Positions 8,030 to 16,696 of a stretch of DNA of 30,372 nt are shown piece after piece (within the stretch, counting starts at the first letter, position 1; every line of letters begins with the position of its first letter). The notes beneath the pieces were generated by a model. The model was not told the DNA's origin. It was given only the letters and a program-made list of their open reading frames with translations, and made no database searches. Origin of the DNA: Bacteroidota bacterium (GTDB lineage: Bacteria > Bacteroidota > Bacteroidia > Chitinophagales > Chitinophagaceae); NCBI GenBank assembly GCA_005883855.1, contig VBAU01000276.1, positions 1 through 30,372 of the forward strand, read 5' to 3'. Both the position numbers and the translations under genes were made by a program.

Positions 8030-10190
8030 TTATTTCACGAGTTTCAATTCTTTGATCACATTTTGTGCCCCCCCCAATTTATCAATGCACCATAGGACGT
8101 AGCGAATATCAACACAAATGGTCCTGTTCAGATCTTTATCAAATGCAATCTTGTGGCTTAATGCTTCATAATTCCCGTCAAAAGCTAAACCGATCAATTC
8201 GCCGTTTGCATTGATCACCGGTGACCCGGAGTTACCACCCGTGATGTCGTTCGTTGTAATGAACCCAACGACAAGATCTTTCAGGTTTTTATCGGCATAC
8301 TGGCCAAAATCTTTGTTGCGCATCAGGTTAACCGCTTTTTCGGGAAGGTCAAATTCATAATCACCCGGAACATATTTTTCCAGGATCCCTTTTGCCGTAG
8401 TAACATAGTTGTAATGAACTGCGTCCCTTGGATTATAGCTTTTTACATTACCAAAACTAACTCTCATTGTAAACGTAGCATCTGGATACATTTTTTTTGC
8501 CTTCACCGTATCCATTTGCATAATTCCTTTCAGATATAGCCTCCCTAGCTCGTTGTTTTTCGCATTGAATTGTTGTAAGTACGAAGCATATTTGCCTGTG
8601 AAATTCTTAGTGAACGTGCTGGCAAAATCAAACGCAGGGTCTTGCTGCAACTTATTTGCATCCGGCAGGCTAATGAAATCATTCCAACGGGTGTCGTCGA
8701 AGATCATGGTTTTGTTAAAAACATCCGCTGCGTATTTCTTATACGTCGCCTCGTCTTTCAGATCACCATATTGATTCCGGAGATTATTGTAAAAGCCAGT
8801 TGGATGCTGATCCTGCGGTACGTCATCATAATACATTTTTGTGATTGCGGCCAATATGTTTTGATCTGAAGGTTTATTTTCCTCTTCCAGGAAACTTTTC
8901 CTGTACCTGTTAGCCATGTCAAGTGCTTTTCGAAGATCGGCCTGCGTGGATTTCGTGCTCACTAACGCGGTCTCCAGTTGCGTTAAGCTTCCTGCAAACG
9001 CAATCAGTGGGGAACCGTAAATGCCTTCATTCATGTACATCCTGTTTTTTGAGTAAGGACGCCAGTCATCGTACGCCTTGGCCCAATCTGTAAAAATATT
9101 TTCGTACTCAGGTTTTCCTCGCGCCCATGTAATAAACTGTTCCTCCGCCCGTCCCGTAAACATCATACTTAATTAACTCTTTGCTCTCTCCATCATAAAA
9201 CTTCCAATAATTAGCTATGCTCGCATATGACGGAGATAACTGCAATTTCACCGCCGGATCTTTTTTCATCTCCTCAAACATGTATTTCAAACGAACATCA
9301 CGAAGCTTAACTAATGTCGGATTGTCTATGTCGATTTTTTGTTTCACACCATAGGAAGTTTCATAACGATTAGTACTTCCAGGGTAGCCATAGATCATTG
9401 CATAATCACCGTCTTTAAGGCCCTTGATTGAGACAGGCAAGAACCATTTTGGCTTTAACGGCACATTGTCTGCGGCATACCTTGATGGCTTGCCATCTTT
9501 ACTCATGTATACGCGAAAGATCGAAAAATCACCGGTTTGCCTTGGCCATTCCCAGTTGTCGGTGTCACCGCCAAACTTGCCAATACTCTCCGGAGGAGCT
9601 CCCACAAGACGAATATCTCTATATCGCAAATAAGTAAAAATCAAAAACTGGTTCCCTTTGAATAAGGAACTCACTCGTGCTTCAATACTGTTGGCTGTGT
9701 CGGAAAGCCTGCTGTTGATGTTTACGATCACTCTTTGCTGCCGTTGTACGCGGTCCATTCCTGAAAGTCCCTGCAACGAATCCATCACTTCTTTTGTTAC
9801 ATCTTCGATACGTAGAAGAAATTGTACAGATAAACCTTCAGCGGGAATTTCGTCTGCCCTGGTTTTTGAGTAAAAACCGTCTCTTAGATAGTTGTGGTCG
9901 ACGGTGCTGGCCGAAGCGATTACTTCATAACCGCAATGGTGATTTGTGAAGATCAATCCTTCCGGGCTTACAATTTCGCCGGTACAACCGCCACCGAAAA
10001 TGATGATTGCGTCCTTTAACGACGCCTTGTTGATACTGTAGAGTTGTTCTTTTGTCAACTTCAATCCCTTTTTCACCATATCGTTATAGACTTGCTGACC
10101 CAAAAGCAAGGGCAACCACATGCCCTCGTCGGCAAATGATTTGAAGAAAAGAACAATGACTAAAATAACAGTGACTAAAAGTTTTCTCAT
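8030..10190 (-). pseudogene. S46-family dipeptidyl-peptidase (DPP7/DPP11-like), interrupted by one frameshift
   Basis: Exported serine peptidase that releases dipeptides from oligopeptide N-termini, a periplasmic nutrition enzyme of Bacteroidota. The 5' part (signal peptide MRKLLVTVILVIVLFFKSFA, start ATG 10190) runs to a stop near 9108. The 3' part continues in another frame to 8030. Joining after codon TACGGG by skipping the single base at 9152 turns ...IKYDVYG into RAEEQFITWARGKPEY... without loss. A 2-base deletion fits equally well. All three triad residues are present: His85 (TNHHCGYE), Asp221 (WPRQTGDFS) and the serine of TGGNSGSPV in the second part. The position that in DPP7 and DPP11 sets acidic versus hydrophobic specificity appears to be His here (EALSHKIAF). 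No slippery heptamer is evident at the junction. It is either a recent pseudogene or a one-base sequence error. Confidence 0.85.
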
Positions 10191-10227
10191 GTTTGCAAAT
10201 TTATTTCTAAACGTTTCATTAAAGCGA

Positions 10228-10235
10228 CAAACGTA
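10228..10235 (-). promoter_or_regulatory. Candidate Bacteroidota -7 element upstream of the S46 peptidase gene
   Basis: On the minus strand the bases read TACGTTTG, a match to TAnnTTTG, 38 bases before the ATG at 10190. No TTTG lies at the expected -33 spacing. A second match (TAAATTTG, 10196-10203) is too close to the ATG to give a normal leader. Confidence 0.3.
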
Positions 10236-10336
10236 CTTTAATTTCCTCAAATACATAATGACTTTAACTTTCAGAGATTATTCCTGAATACACAATCGAT
10301 TGAACGCTTTTCAACAGCTGAGACAATGCGTGCGTT

Positions 10337-10357
10337 GAGACAAGCATGCCTTGTCTC
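10337..10357. repeat. Palindromic REP-like hairpin (GAGACAAG / CTTGTCTC)
   Basis: A perfect 8-bp inverted repeat with the loop CATGC sits 18 bases after the obg stop, in the gap before the S46 gene. There is no T-run on either side, so it is not a classic terminator. GAGAC...GTCTC palindromes of this kind occur as dispersed intergenic repeats in many environmental bacteria. That parallel is from memory. Confidence 0.55.
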
Positions 10358-10375
10358 TTCAATGGATGCTGCGGC

Positions 10376-11377
10376 TCACACCGACTGGTCATTTAAAATC
10401 TTCCACAACAAATCCTTTAGCTCAACCAATCCCTTGCCCGTGAGTGAAGAAATAAAAACATGGGGAATGTTCCGGGGTAATTCTTTTTCAATGGCTGCCA
10501 TTAATTCTTCGTCAAGCAAGTCACTTTTGCTGACGGCGATTACAAATTGCTTGTGTAACAACTCTGGGTTGTACTGTTCCAGTTCCCTTGTGAGAATCTC
10601 AAATTCTTTCTTATGATTGGAGCTGTCCCCGGGAATGAGAAACAGTAGAACCGGATTACGCTCAATATGTCTTAGAAAGCGATGGCCCAATCCTTTGCCC
10701 TCCGCGGCGCCTTCTATGATTCCCGGAAGATCCGCAATACAAAAGCTTTTTCCGTCCCGGTATTCAACCATCCCGAGATTTGGAGTTATTGTAGTGAAAG
10801 CATAATCTGCGATCTTCGGTTTGGCCGCCGTGATTACCGAAAGCAGCGTAGATTTTCCGGCGTTTGGGAACCCCACCAGGCCCACGTCAGCTAATACTTT
10901 TAATTCTAAAACCTTCCACCCATCCACGCCGGGCAATCCAGGTTGTGCATACTCAGGCGCCTGGTTGGTGGCAGTCTTGAAATGAGTATTACCGAGGCCG
11001 CCCTTTCCGCCTTCCAGCCAGATGATCTCTTCACCATCGTTCAATATTTCAACCTCTTTTTTTTCGGTTTCCTCATCGATGGCAATTGTCCCGAGTGGGA
11101 CCTCAAGAATTATGTCATTGCCGTCGCGTCCTGTTTTATTGTTGCTGCTGCCCGATTCCCCATTTTCAGCCAAAATATTTTTGTAGTAGCGTAAATGCAG
11201 CAACGTCCATAGATGAGAGTTCCCTTTTAAAATGATGTGTCCACCCCGACCGCCGTCACCTCCATCCGGACCACCAAACGCCGTCATCTTATTCCTTAAG
11301 AAATGTTTACTCCCCGCACCGCCATGACCGCTCCTGCAATACACTCGTATCTGGTCAACAAAGTTGCTTTTTTCCAC
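10376..11377 (-). CDS. obg: GTPase Obg (ObgE/CgtA), ribosome-assembly factor
   Basis: Essential GTPase that acts in large-subunit maturation and stress control. The N-terminal Obg fold has its glycine-rich repeats ([34 protein letters not shown]). The G domain follows: G1 GFPNAGKST (about 167), the switch region with TTITPNLG, G3 DLPG (about 216), G4 SKSD (usually NKxD; the Asn-to-Ser change is mild) and G5 SSLTGKG. I chose GTG 11377 ([17 protein letters not shown]) because it gives 333 residues, the normal length, and begins at the conserved family N-terminus. A TACTTTTG -7 element at 11394-11401 lies just upstream. ATG 11452 would add 25 unrelated residues and lie upstream of that promoter. 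It is divergent from the LigD-PE-like gene. Confidence 0.93.
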   Translation of the reverse strand: MEKSNFVDQIRVYCRSGHGGAGSKHFLRNKMTAFGGPDGGDGGRGGHIILKGNSHLWTLLHLRYYKNILAENGESGSSNNKTGRDGNDIILEVPLGTIAIDEETEKKEVEILNDGEEIIWLEGGKGGLGNTHFKTATNQAPEYAQPGLPGVDGWKVLELKVLADVGLVGFPNAGKSTLLSVITAAKPKIADYAFTTITPNLGMVEYRDGKSFCIADLPGIIEGAAEGKGLGHRFLRHIERNPVLLFLIPGDSSNHKKEFEILTRELEQYNPELLHKQFVIAVSKSDLLDEELMAAIEKELPRNIPHVFISSLTGKGLVELKDLLWKILNDQSV

Positions 11378-11393
11378 AAAAATTTTTGAGCGA

Positions 11394-11401
11394 CAAAAGT
11401 A
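11394..11401 (-). promoter_or_regulatory. Candidate -7 promoter element for obg
   Basis: On the minus strand the bases read TACTTTTG, a perfect TAnnTTTG match, 16 bases before the GTG start at 11377. It supports the short form of Obg, because transcription would begin downstream of the alternative ATG at 11452. No convincing -33 TTTG was found at the expected distance. Confidence 0.4.
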
Positions 11402-11512
11402 AGTTTTTAGAAATTGGTGATGTGGATAACATGAATTCGCAAAGCTTGGCAAAGTTTTTTCAACATAATAAAGTCAACACAAAACCAACGAAGTCCTCCA
11501 AATATTATCCAT

Positions 11513-12016
11513 ATGTTCAGAGAATTAAAAACGTTGCATTCAAGAGAGCCGGCTTGTAAAAAAAGATCAGATAGTGACCATTTGAGATTCATCATTCATC
11601 GCAAAGAAAATGATGATGATCTTAAATTTGATTTCGCCATTGAATTGAATGGAATCAAAAGTTGGGCAGTGCCTGAAGTGCCGTCCATGAATCCACTTGA
11701 CCAGCGGCAGGCCAAAGAAGACGAGATTGAAGCAAACAAAATCCTTGAAACCTTAGAACACTCGCTAACTGAGGAAGCAGTGGGAGCATGGGATAAGGGT
11801 AACTATATACCTATCGATGACAACGGCAATGTGTTGTCAGAGTATGAAGCCCTTGAATCTTTACAACAAGGGTCACTGAAATTCTTTTTGCAAGGGACGA
11901 AACTTGTCGGCGAGTTTGTGCTGATGAAGAGAGGCAGCACCAACTGGCTGCTCATCAAACGACATGACGAATTTGCCTTATATAATTATTATAGCTACGA
12001 AACTGTTGAAAGTTGA
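11513..12016 (+). CDS. LigD 3'-phosphoesterase (PE)-like protein lacking the canonical active-site residues
   Basis: Stand-alone protein of 167 residues with the fold signature of the LigD polymerase-ligase N-terminal (PE) domain, which in bacterial non-homologous end joining trims 3' ends. Landmarks are LRFIIHRK (about 24-31), FDFAIELNGIKSWAVPEVPS (about 39-58), AVGAWDKGNY (about 91-100) and SLKFFLQGTKLVGEFVLMK then NWLLIKRHDEF. The catalytic set of the family is largely gone. The LHYDFRLE motif reads LKFDFAIE (His and Arg lost), the EDHPLxY motif reads EDEIEAN (His lost), and the GVIPEGxYGAG loop is replaced by unrelated acidic sequence. It is probably structural or a binder, not a phosphoesterase. 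No ligase, primase or Ku gene is nearby. It lies upstream of the KGG-repeat gene on the same strand. Confidence 0.75.
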   Translation: MFRELKTLHSREPACKKRSDSDHLRFIIHRKENDDDLKFDFAIELNGIKSWAVPEVPSMNPLDQRQAKEDEIEANKILETLEHSLTEEAVGAWDKGNYIPIDDNGNVLSEYEALESLQQGSLKFFLQGTKLVGEFVLMKRGSTNWLLIKRHDEFALYNYYSYETVES

Positions 12017-12033
12017 TCTCTCAACTCCATTCT

Positions 12034-12051
12034 TGTAGAATATGTTCTACA
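12034..12051. promoter_or_regulatory. Perfect hairpin TGTAGAA-TATG-TTCTACA between the PE-like and KGG genes
   Basis: A 7-bp inverted repeat with a 4-base loop lies 17 bases after the PE-like stop. No T-run follows, so it may be an operator or an RNA-processing hairpin rather than a terminator. It is about 90 bases before the KGG start. Confidence 0.4.
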
Positions 12052-12123
12052 CTTCTAACACTACCATTTATCTTTCACGAAAGGTGAAGTATCAATTATT
12101 CGTTAACCCCGCGTGAACGACTA

Positions 12124-12141
12124 TCCCGATTACTATCGGGA
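12124..12141. repeat. Palindrome TCCCGAT-TACT-ATCGGGA touching the KGG start codon
   Basis: A perfect 7-bp stem with a 4-base loop ends one base before ATG 12143. In the mRNA it could form next to the initiation codon. If translation began instead at GTG 12113, the palindrome would be read as DYPDYYRD. CCCGAT...ATCGGG palindromes resemble dispersed hairpin repeats of Bacteroidota (from memory). Confidence 0.5.
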
Positions 12142-12142
12142 C

Positions 12143-12850
12143 ATGCAGGCACAAAAATCAGAAACTATGGCTCCAAGATCAGAAAACCGAGGGTTTGCCT
12201 CTATGGATCCAGGTCGCCGTGGCCGTATCGCCAGCGAGGGAGGACGGGCTTCCCACAGCGGGCGTGGCAGAGGTTATGACGACGAATACGAAGAGGATTA
12301 TGAAGACGATGATGACGATGAAGGACAACGCGTAAGTAACAGACGTCGGGACGAAGATTGGAATGATCGTTATGAAGATGAGGACGAGGACGAACTTGAA
12401 AATGACGAAGATGACAGGCGAGGAAGAGGGTATTCATCGCGTGGTCGGAGAAGTTCAGGTCGGCGTGGTAATGGCTCGAGACGAGGATTTGGCAACATGG
12501 ATCCTGAGCAACGCCGCCGCATTGCGCGAATGGGTGGACGAGCTACCGCAAGATCGCATGGTCATGAATTTTACGAAGACATCGGCCGCAGAGGTGGTGA
12601 AACATTCAGCGAGGAATATGGCCCCGAATTCTATTCGCAGATTGGCCGAAGAGGCGGACGAGCAAGGTGGGAAGAAGAGGACGACGAAGATGATTATGGA
12701 CGTAATCGTTCTTCGAGAAGATCTTCCTCATTATCCAATCATCGCACCAGTCGCTCTGGAAGAAGAGGATTTGCGGCAATGCCCCGCGAAGAAATAAGAC
12801 GGATAGCTCGGATGGGTGAAAGAGCAAGATGGGAGGAGGACGATCGCTGA
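12143..12850 (+). CDS. KGG-repeat (stress-induced acidophilic repeat) protein, Arg/Gly and Asp/Glu rich
   Basis: Low-complexity protein of 235 residues related to general-stress proteins with the KGG repeat (YciG/GsiB-like). Repeats of the form RGFxxMDPxxRRxIAxxGGRA occur at RGFASMDPGRRGRIASEGGR (near the start), RGFGNMDPEQRRRIARMGGR (centre) and RGFAAMPREEIRRIARMGER (end), with shorter IGRRGG units between. The usual Lys of KGG is replaced by Met, Glu or Arg. Between repeats lie a strongly acidic block (DDEYEEDYEDDDDDE) and an Arg/Ser/Gly block, so the chain should be disordered and highly charged. I chose ATG 12143. GTG 12113 and ATG 12167 are alternatives. It is followed by a strong terminator. 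A decayed copy of its 3' end and terminator sits at 19149-19326. Family function is poorly defined (desiccation and stress tolerance in some members). Confidence 0.8.
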   Translation: MQAQKSETMAPRSENRGFASMDPGRRGRIASEGGRASHSGRGRGYDDEYEEDYEDDDDDEGQRVSNRRRDEDWNDRYEDEDEDELENDEDDRRGRGYSSRGRRSSGRRGNGSRRGFGNMDPEQRRRIARMGGRATARSHGHEFYEDIGRRGGETFSEEYGPEFYSQIGRRGGRARWEEEDDEDDYGRNRSSRRSSSLSNHRTSRSGRRGFAAMPREEIRRIARMGERARWEEDDR

Positions 12851-12949
12851 AGAAACCGCAGCTATCGCAGCAGAAGCCGTGGCAGATAAAGAATGTTTTT
12901 ATCTGTTCCAGGAGGCTGATTCAAATGGAGTCAGCCTCTTGTTTTTTGA
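12769..12949 (+). repeat. Source copy of duplicated KGG 3' end plus terminator
   Basis: The last 80 bases of the KGG coding sequence and about 100 bases beyond, including the terminator, match 19149-19326 with scattered differences and small indels. The similarity stops abruptly after the T-run of the terminator. Confidence 0.8.
12912..12947 (+). terminator. Rho-independent terminator of the KGG gene
   Basis: GAGGCTGA and TCAGCCTC form a perfect 8-bp stem around an 11-base loop, followed by TTGTTTTTT. It lies 62 bases after the stop codon. Confidence 0.85.
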
Positions 12950-13360
12950 GCGTTGCTTGCTACTTTGTGCACTATCAACAAAAGCCAAAAGGCCAATCTC
13001 ATAAGAGAAAATTTTACATCCAATCTCAGCTTAACGTGCCAGGAGTTTTCTTGTACTAAGAAAAGAAAATTGATTAAGGGAATTTTTATCAGAGTTATAA
13101 TAAACCTAACCCTTTAACGCATTTTAAGGAGGTCAGGCAACCGACCAAAGCTCAAACACTTCATTATTTATCTGTTCATTTTTCTCTGGCCTATTGTTTC
13201 CAGATAGTCAGTGGATGCTAATTGCGCCCCTAAATCAGCCAACTACTTCTGAAAAAGAACTGCTGGCTCCATGCCAATGATAAAAACATTCAGGAATAAA
13301 TAATTTTAGAAACAGTGAATCAGGCTGGGGAAGTTGTAACTTAATTATAAAACTATTTAC
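12948..13360. other. Non-coding gap before the second sensor-kinase gene
   Basis: About 410 bases without a convincing gene. Short frames running in from the KGG tail show no domain pattern. AAGGAGG near 13127 resembles a Shine-Dalgarno core but no ORF follows it. The promoter of the kinase operon should lie here, but I see no clear TAnnTTTG with a paired TTTG. Confidence 0.5.
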
Positions 13361-15493
13361 ATGAGGAGTTGCTTTAATAGCAGGCAATTTAAAAACTACT
13401 CCATGCTATTTTTTGTAGTACAGTTTATTTTCCTTGTCAACTGTTTTGCTCAAAGGAAAACAATTGACAGTTTGAAAAGAGTTTTGCCGTTATTGAGAAA
13501 TAGTGCAAGAGTAGATTGCTTAAATGCTTTGGGCGGGACTTATTTAGAATTAAACAATGATACGGCCGCATATTTTGCAGCATTGGCTTACACGGAAGCG
13601 GTAAAAATAAATTATATCCATGGTATAGCCGAGTCGTTATCGTATAAAGGAGAGATTGAGGATCTATCTGATAATTTTCCGGCAGGAGAAAAACTTTCCC
13701 GTGAAGCAATTAATTGGTACAAGAAAACTCCAAACAAAAAAAGGTTAGCAGACACGTATTTGAAACTTGGCTATTCGATGTATGCACAAAGTTTTTTTAC
13801 GGAGTCAATAAAAAATTTTGATACCGGCTATGAATGGTTTAAGAAAAATGACAATGCACTCGGGATGAATTGGGCACTCTTACTTGCAGGCCTGGCCTAT
13901 GACGAATGTGGTAATTATGAAAAGGCGTTTGAATTCGAAAGAAAAAGTCTCGCCATGGCAATACAAAATAACAATGATGCGCTTAGAAGAGGTCAATTAG
14001 CGCATTTAGCAGAGTTATTCAGACGGGTTGAAGACTTTAAGACGGCTTTAGAATATTATCGCCAGGCTTTTCAAAATCTTACACCGGACACAATTTTCAA
14101 TAATTCAGATTTCGATATATCGCAGGCACTCTCATTTACGGAATTATTCAGTCTCCAGCATCAATTTGACTCGGCAAAATACTATTATGGTTTTGCCGAT
14201 ACTTCTAACCAAAGAGTACTGCGGTTTTACCTTGTTAGTACAGGCGAAAATTATTTTCTGCAGAAGCAGTATGATGAGGCATTACCAAATCTCCTGAGAG
14301 GTTTGTATTATCATAAACAATCTAACGACCGCAACCAGGTAATGCGGACATTACTCGATATTGCAAAAACATATTCGGCACTCGGTAATAATGATTCAGC
14401 TTTCAACAATGCAATCGAAAGTTTAAACATAGCGACCCAAACCGGTGCAAGGCAATTTATAAGAGATGCATGTGAAATTCTTTCCTCCACCTATGACCAT
14501 TGGCATCAAACAGGCAGTGCCTATTTCTACTACCGCAAATATGTATCGGAAAAAGACCTTATAGCAAGCGACATATTGAAAGGAAAATTCGCCGCCTATA
14601 ACTATGAGCAAAAAATTGCTTTGCTGGATAAAGAAAAGCTATTACAAAAACAAAAAATCAACAAGGCAGCATTGCAAAGAAATTTATTATTAGCCGGCAT
14701 CACTGCTATTATCATCCTTGGCATTATTCTCCTTAGAAATATTACTTTGAAACGAAAAAATGAATCACACCTCAGGAAGATCGCAGAAAATGAATTGCAA
14801 CTGGAGAAACTAGAAAGCGAAAGGACAAAAGCAGAACTCCGCCAACAGGCGACTGAATTGGAAATACAGATCCTTCGTGCACAAATGAATCCTCATTTTA
14901 TTTTTAATTCTCTTAATTCCATTAACCTGTTTATACTTCAAAATAATAAGCATCTGGCTTCGGAATACCTTTCCAAATTTTCAAGACTCATAAGACTGAT
15001 ATTACAAAATTCACAAGCTGCATTAATTCCACTCGAAAGTGAATTGGAGACCTTGCAACTCTATCTTGAACTGGAAGCCGTGAGATTTGATCATCACTTT
15101 AATTATAAAATAAATGTTGATGAAGACATAGATACAACCTTATTAAAAGTTCCCCCGCTTATTATTCAACCGTATGCAGAGAATGCTATCTGGCATGGAT
15201 TGATGCATAAAGAAGAAAAAGGGCATTTGGAGATATGGCTCTTAGAGCAAGATGATGTTTTGTTGTGTAAGGTCACAGATGATGGAATTGGAAGAAAAAA
15301 AGCAAAGGAGTTAAAAAGCAAATCAGCTTCTACTCACAAATCAATGGGTATGCGAATTACAGCCGAACGAATTGCTATGGTGCAACAAAAAAAGCAATTA
15401 AATACCTATATAACGATAAACGACCTTATACTTGCGGATGGTAGTGCAGCAGGTACGGAAGTAACATTGAAAATACCTGTCCATTATGATTAA
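13361..15493 (+). CDS. LytS-type sensor histidine kinase with periplasmic TPR sensor
   Basis: Full-length 710-residue membrane kinase. A signal peptide or signal anchor (hydrophobic MLFFVVQFIFLVNCFAQ, about 15-31) leads into a long periplasmic region of helical repeats with TPR-like spacing (about 40-410, for example NYEKAFEFERKSLAMA and QYDEALPNLLRGLYYHKQ). A membrane segment (about 441-460, LLLAGITAIIILGIILLRN), a coiled coil and the cytoplasmic His_kinase/HATPase part follow: NPHFIFN (about 509), ENAIWHGLMHK (about 607) and DDGIGRKKA (about 640). It overlaps the response-regulator gene by eight bases. The kinase half is closely similar to the one at the window start, identical through NPHFIF and AIWHGLMHK, so the two are paralogues with different sensor regions. 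The signal is unknown. The downstream lipoprotein genes are possible targets, by position only. Confidence 0.92.
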   Translation: MRSCFNSRQFKNYSMLFFVVQFIFLVNCFAQRKTIDSLKRVLPLLRNSARVDCLNALGGTYLELNNDTAAYFAALAYTEAVKINYIHGIAESLSYKGEIEDLSDNFPAGEKLSREAINWYKKTPNKKRLADTYLKLGYSMYAQSFFTESIKNFDTGYEWFKKNDNALGMNWALLLAGLAYDECGNYEKAFEFERKSLAMAIQNNNDALRRGQLAHLAELFRRVEDFKTALEYYRQAFQNLTPDTIFNNSDFDISQALSFTELFSLQHQFDSAKYYYGFADTSNQRVLRFYLVSTGENYFLQKQYDEALPNLLRGLYYHKQSNDRNQVMRTLLDIAKTYSALGNNDSAFNNAIESLNIATQTGARQFIRDACEILSSTYDHWHQTGSAYFYYRKYVSEKDLIASDILKGKFAAYNYEQKIALLDKEKLLQKQKINKAALQRNLLLAGITAIIILGIILLRNITLKRKNESHLRKIAENELQLEKLESERTKAELRQQATELEIQILRAQMNPHFIFNSLNSINLFILQNNKHLASEYLSKFSRLIRLILQNSQAALIPLESELETLQLYLELEAVRFDHHFNYKINVDEDIDTTLLKVPPLIIQPYAENAIWHGLMHKEEKGHLEIWLLEQDDVLLCKVTDDGIGRKKAKELKSKSASTHKSMGMRITAERIAMVQQKKQLNTYITINDLILADGSAAGTEVTLKIPVHYD

Positions 15494-16226
15494 AGCCGTA
15501 TTGATAGACGATGAACCTCACTGCCTTGGCACGCTTGGTATATTACTGAAGGAGCATTGTTCTGATGTACAGATCATGGATCAATGCAATTCCGCTACGA
15601 AAGGCTTACAAATCATACAAGCAATCAAACCCGACCTGGTATTTCTCGATATTGAAATGCCGGGCATGAATGGCTTTGAAATGCTGGAACAGTTTTCTGA
15701 AATTCCCTTTGCCATCATTTTCACTACCAGCTATGATCAATATGCGATCAAAGCCATCCGCTTCAGTGCACTGGATTATTTGTTGAAGCCGATTGAACCG
15801 AATGAATTGGTTAGTGCAGTAAAAAAAGTGCAGGAGCAGCGGCATTTACCGATGGCCGAGCAGTTTCAAATCTTATTGAAAAAAATACAAGACAAGGATC
15901 ATCATTTCAATAAAATTGCAGTACCCACTGCGGAAGGTTTCGAAATGATTCGGGCTGACCAGGTAATACGTTGCAATGCCGATGACAAGTATACACACCT
16001 CTTTCTCAAGAACAAAAGCAAGATCGTTGCCTGTCGCACCCTGAAAGAAATGGAAGAACAGTTACATGATTTTTCTTTCTTTGTCAGGGTGCATCATTCA
16101 TACATGATTAACCTTAATGAAGTTGCAAAATATGTGCGTGGCGAAGGAGGTTATGTGGTAATGAGTGATGGCAGCACAGTCAACGTTTCCCGCAGTCGCA
16201 AAGATGCATTATTTAAATTCTTCTAA
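15486..16226 (+). CDS. LytTR-family response regulator (intact)
   Basis: DNA-binding transcription factor of the LytR/AlgR class, 246 residues, paired with the overlapping kinase gene. Receiver domain: IDDE pocket (8-10), phospho-acceptor D55 in FLDIEMP, switch FTTSYDQYAI and LLKPIE. LytTR domain from about 143: KIAVPTAEGFEMI, DKYTHLFLKNKSKIV, ACRTLKEMEEQL, FFVRVHHSYMINLNEV, GEGGYVVMSDGSTVNVSRSR. The region KNKSKIVACRTLKEMEEQLH is what the paralogue at 1502-2192 has lost. Since LytTR proteins bind direct repeats in promoters and often regulate envelope genes, the haloperoxidase-like and lipoprotein genes just downstream are candidates, but no operator could be identified by eye. Confidence 0.93.
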   Translation: MIKAVLIDDEPHCLGTLGILLKEHCSDVQIMDQCNSATKGLQIIQAIKPDLVFLDIEMPGMNGFEMLEQFSEIPFAIIFTTSYDQYAIKAIRFSALDYLLKPIEPNELVSAVKKVQEQRHLPMAEQFQILLKKIQDKDHHFNKIAVPTAEGFEMIRADQVIRCNADDKYTHLFLKNKSKIVACRTLKEMEEQLHDFSFFVRVHHSYMINLNEVAKYVRGEGGYVVMSDGSTVNVSRSRKDALFKFF

Positions 16227-16696
16227 CACCGGAAGCTGACAGATTCCCGTCGCTTAAATCTTTCGTTGCGCTACGCCTTACAGATCTCTCTTCTTTTTCA
16301 TTTGGGCCTGCTATCGGAACTGACTTTAAACACTAACTACTCAACAGTAATTACTCCCTCATTTTATCCAACTGCTCCGGTATACTTCCAACAACACAAC
16401 GGTACTGCATTTAGATACTATCACAACTTATTTTTAATCAACAATCGAAACAAAAATTTTAAACCTATAAAACATAAAAAAAGCCAGGTGGTATGACTCT
16501 CAACCTTTGTTCTAAAAAACATTCGTGGCACCAAAATCCTTCAGGAAAATCTAAAATCCTCTATTGACTGACTACATTCCGTTGGAAGATTTATAAAAAT
16601 AATTCTTATCCGTTTGAAGACTTCATTTTAAGCCGTGGTCAGTAGCCCTTTTTTCACCTCGAAAGTTTATTTCATGCTATTCAAACGAAATCTGCT
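16227..16696. other. Non-coding gap between the regulator and the haloperoxidase-like gene
   Basis: About 470 bases with no convincing gene. One 76-codon frame (16266-16496) has no homology pattern, no plausible start context, and ends in an A-rich stretch. No strong terminator stem or RNA fold was recognised. The spacing suggests the downstream gene has its own promoter. Confidence 0.5.

Noticed and set aside
11378..11452. ATG 11452 as start of Obg
   Set aside because: The added 25 residues are not part of the Obg fold, and the candidate -7 element at 11394-11401 lies inside that extension.
12363..12797. 144-codon frame inside the KGG gene
   Set aside because: Alternative-frame shadow of a low-complexity coding region. 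The in-frame KGG repeats identify the real frame.
13120..13140. AAGGAGG near 13127 as a ribosome-binding site of a small gene
   Set aside because: No open frame with an appropriate start follows, and Bacteroidota rarely rely on such sites.
16266..16496. 76-codon plus-strand frame between the response regulator and the haloperoxidase-like gene
   Set aside because: No domain pattern, biased A-rich end, no sensible start context. It looks like chance.
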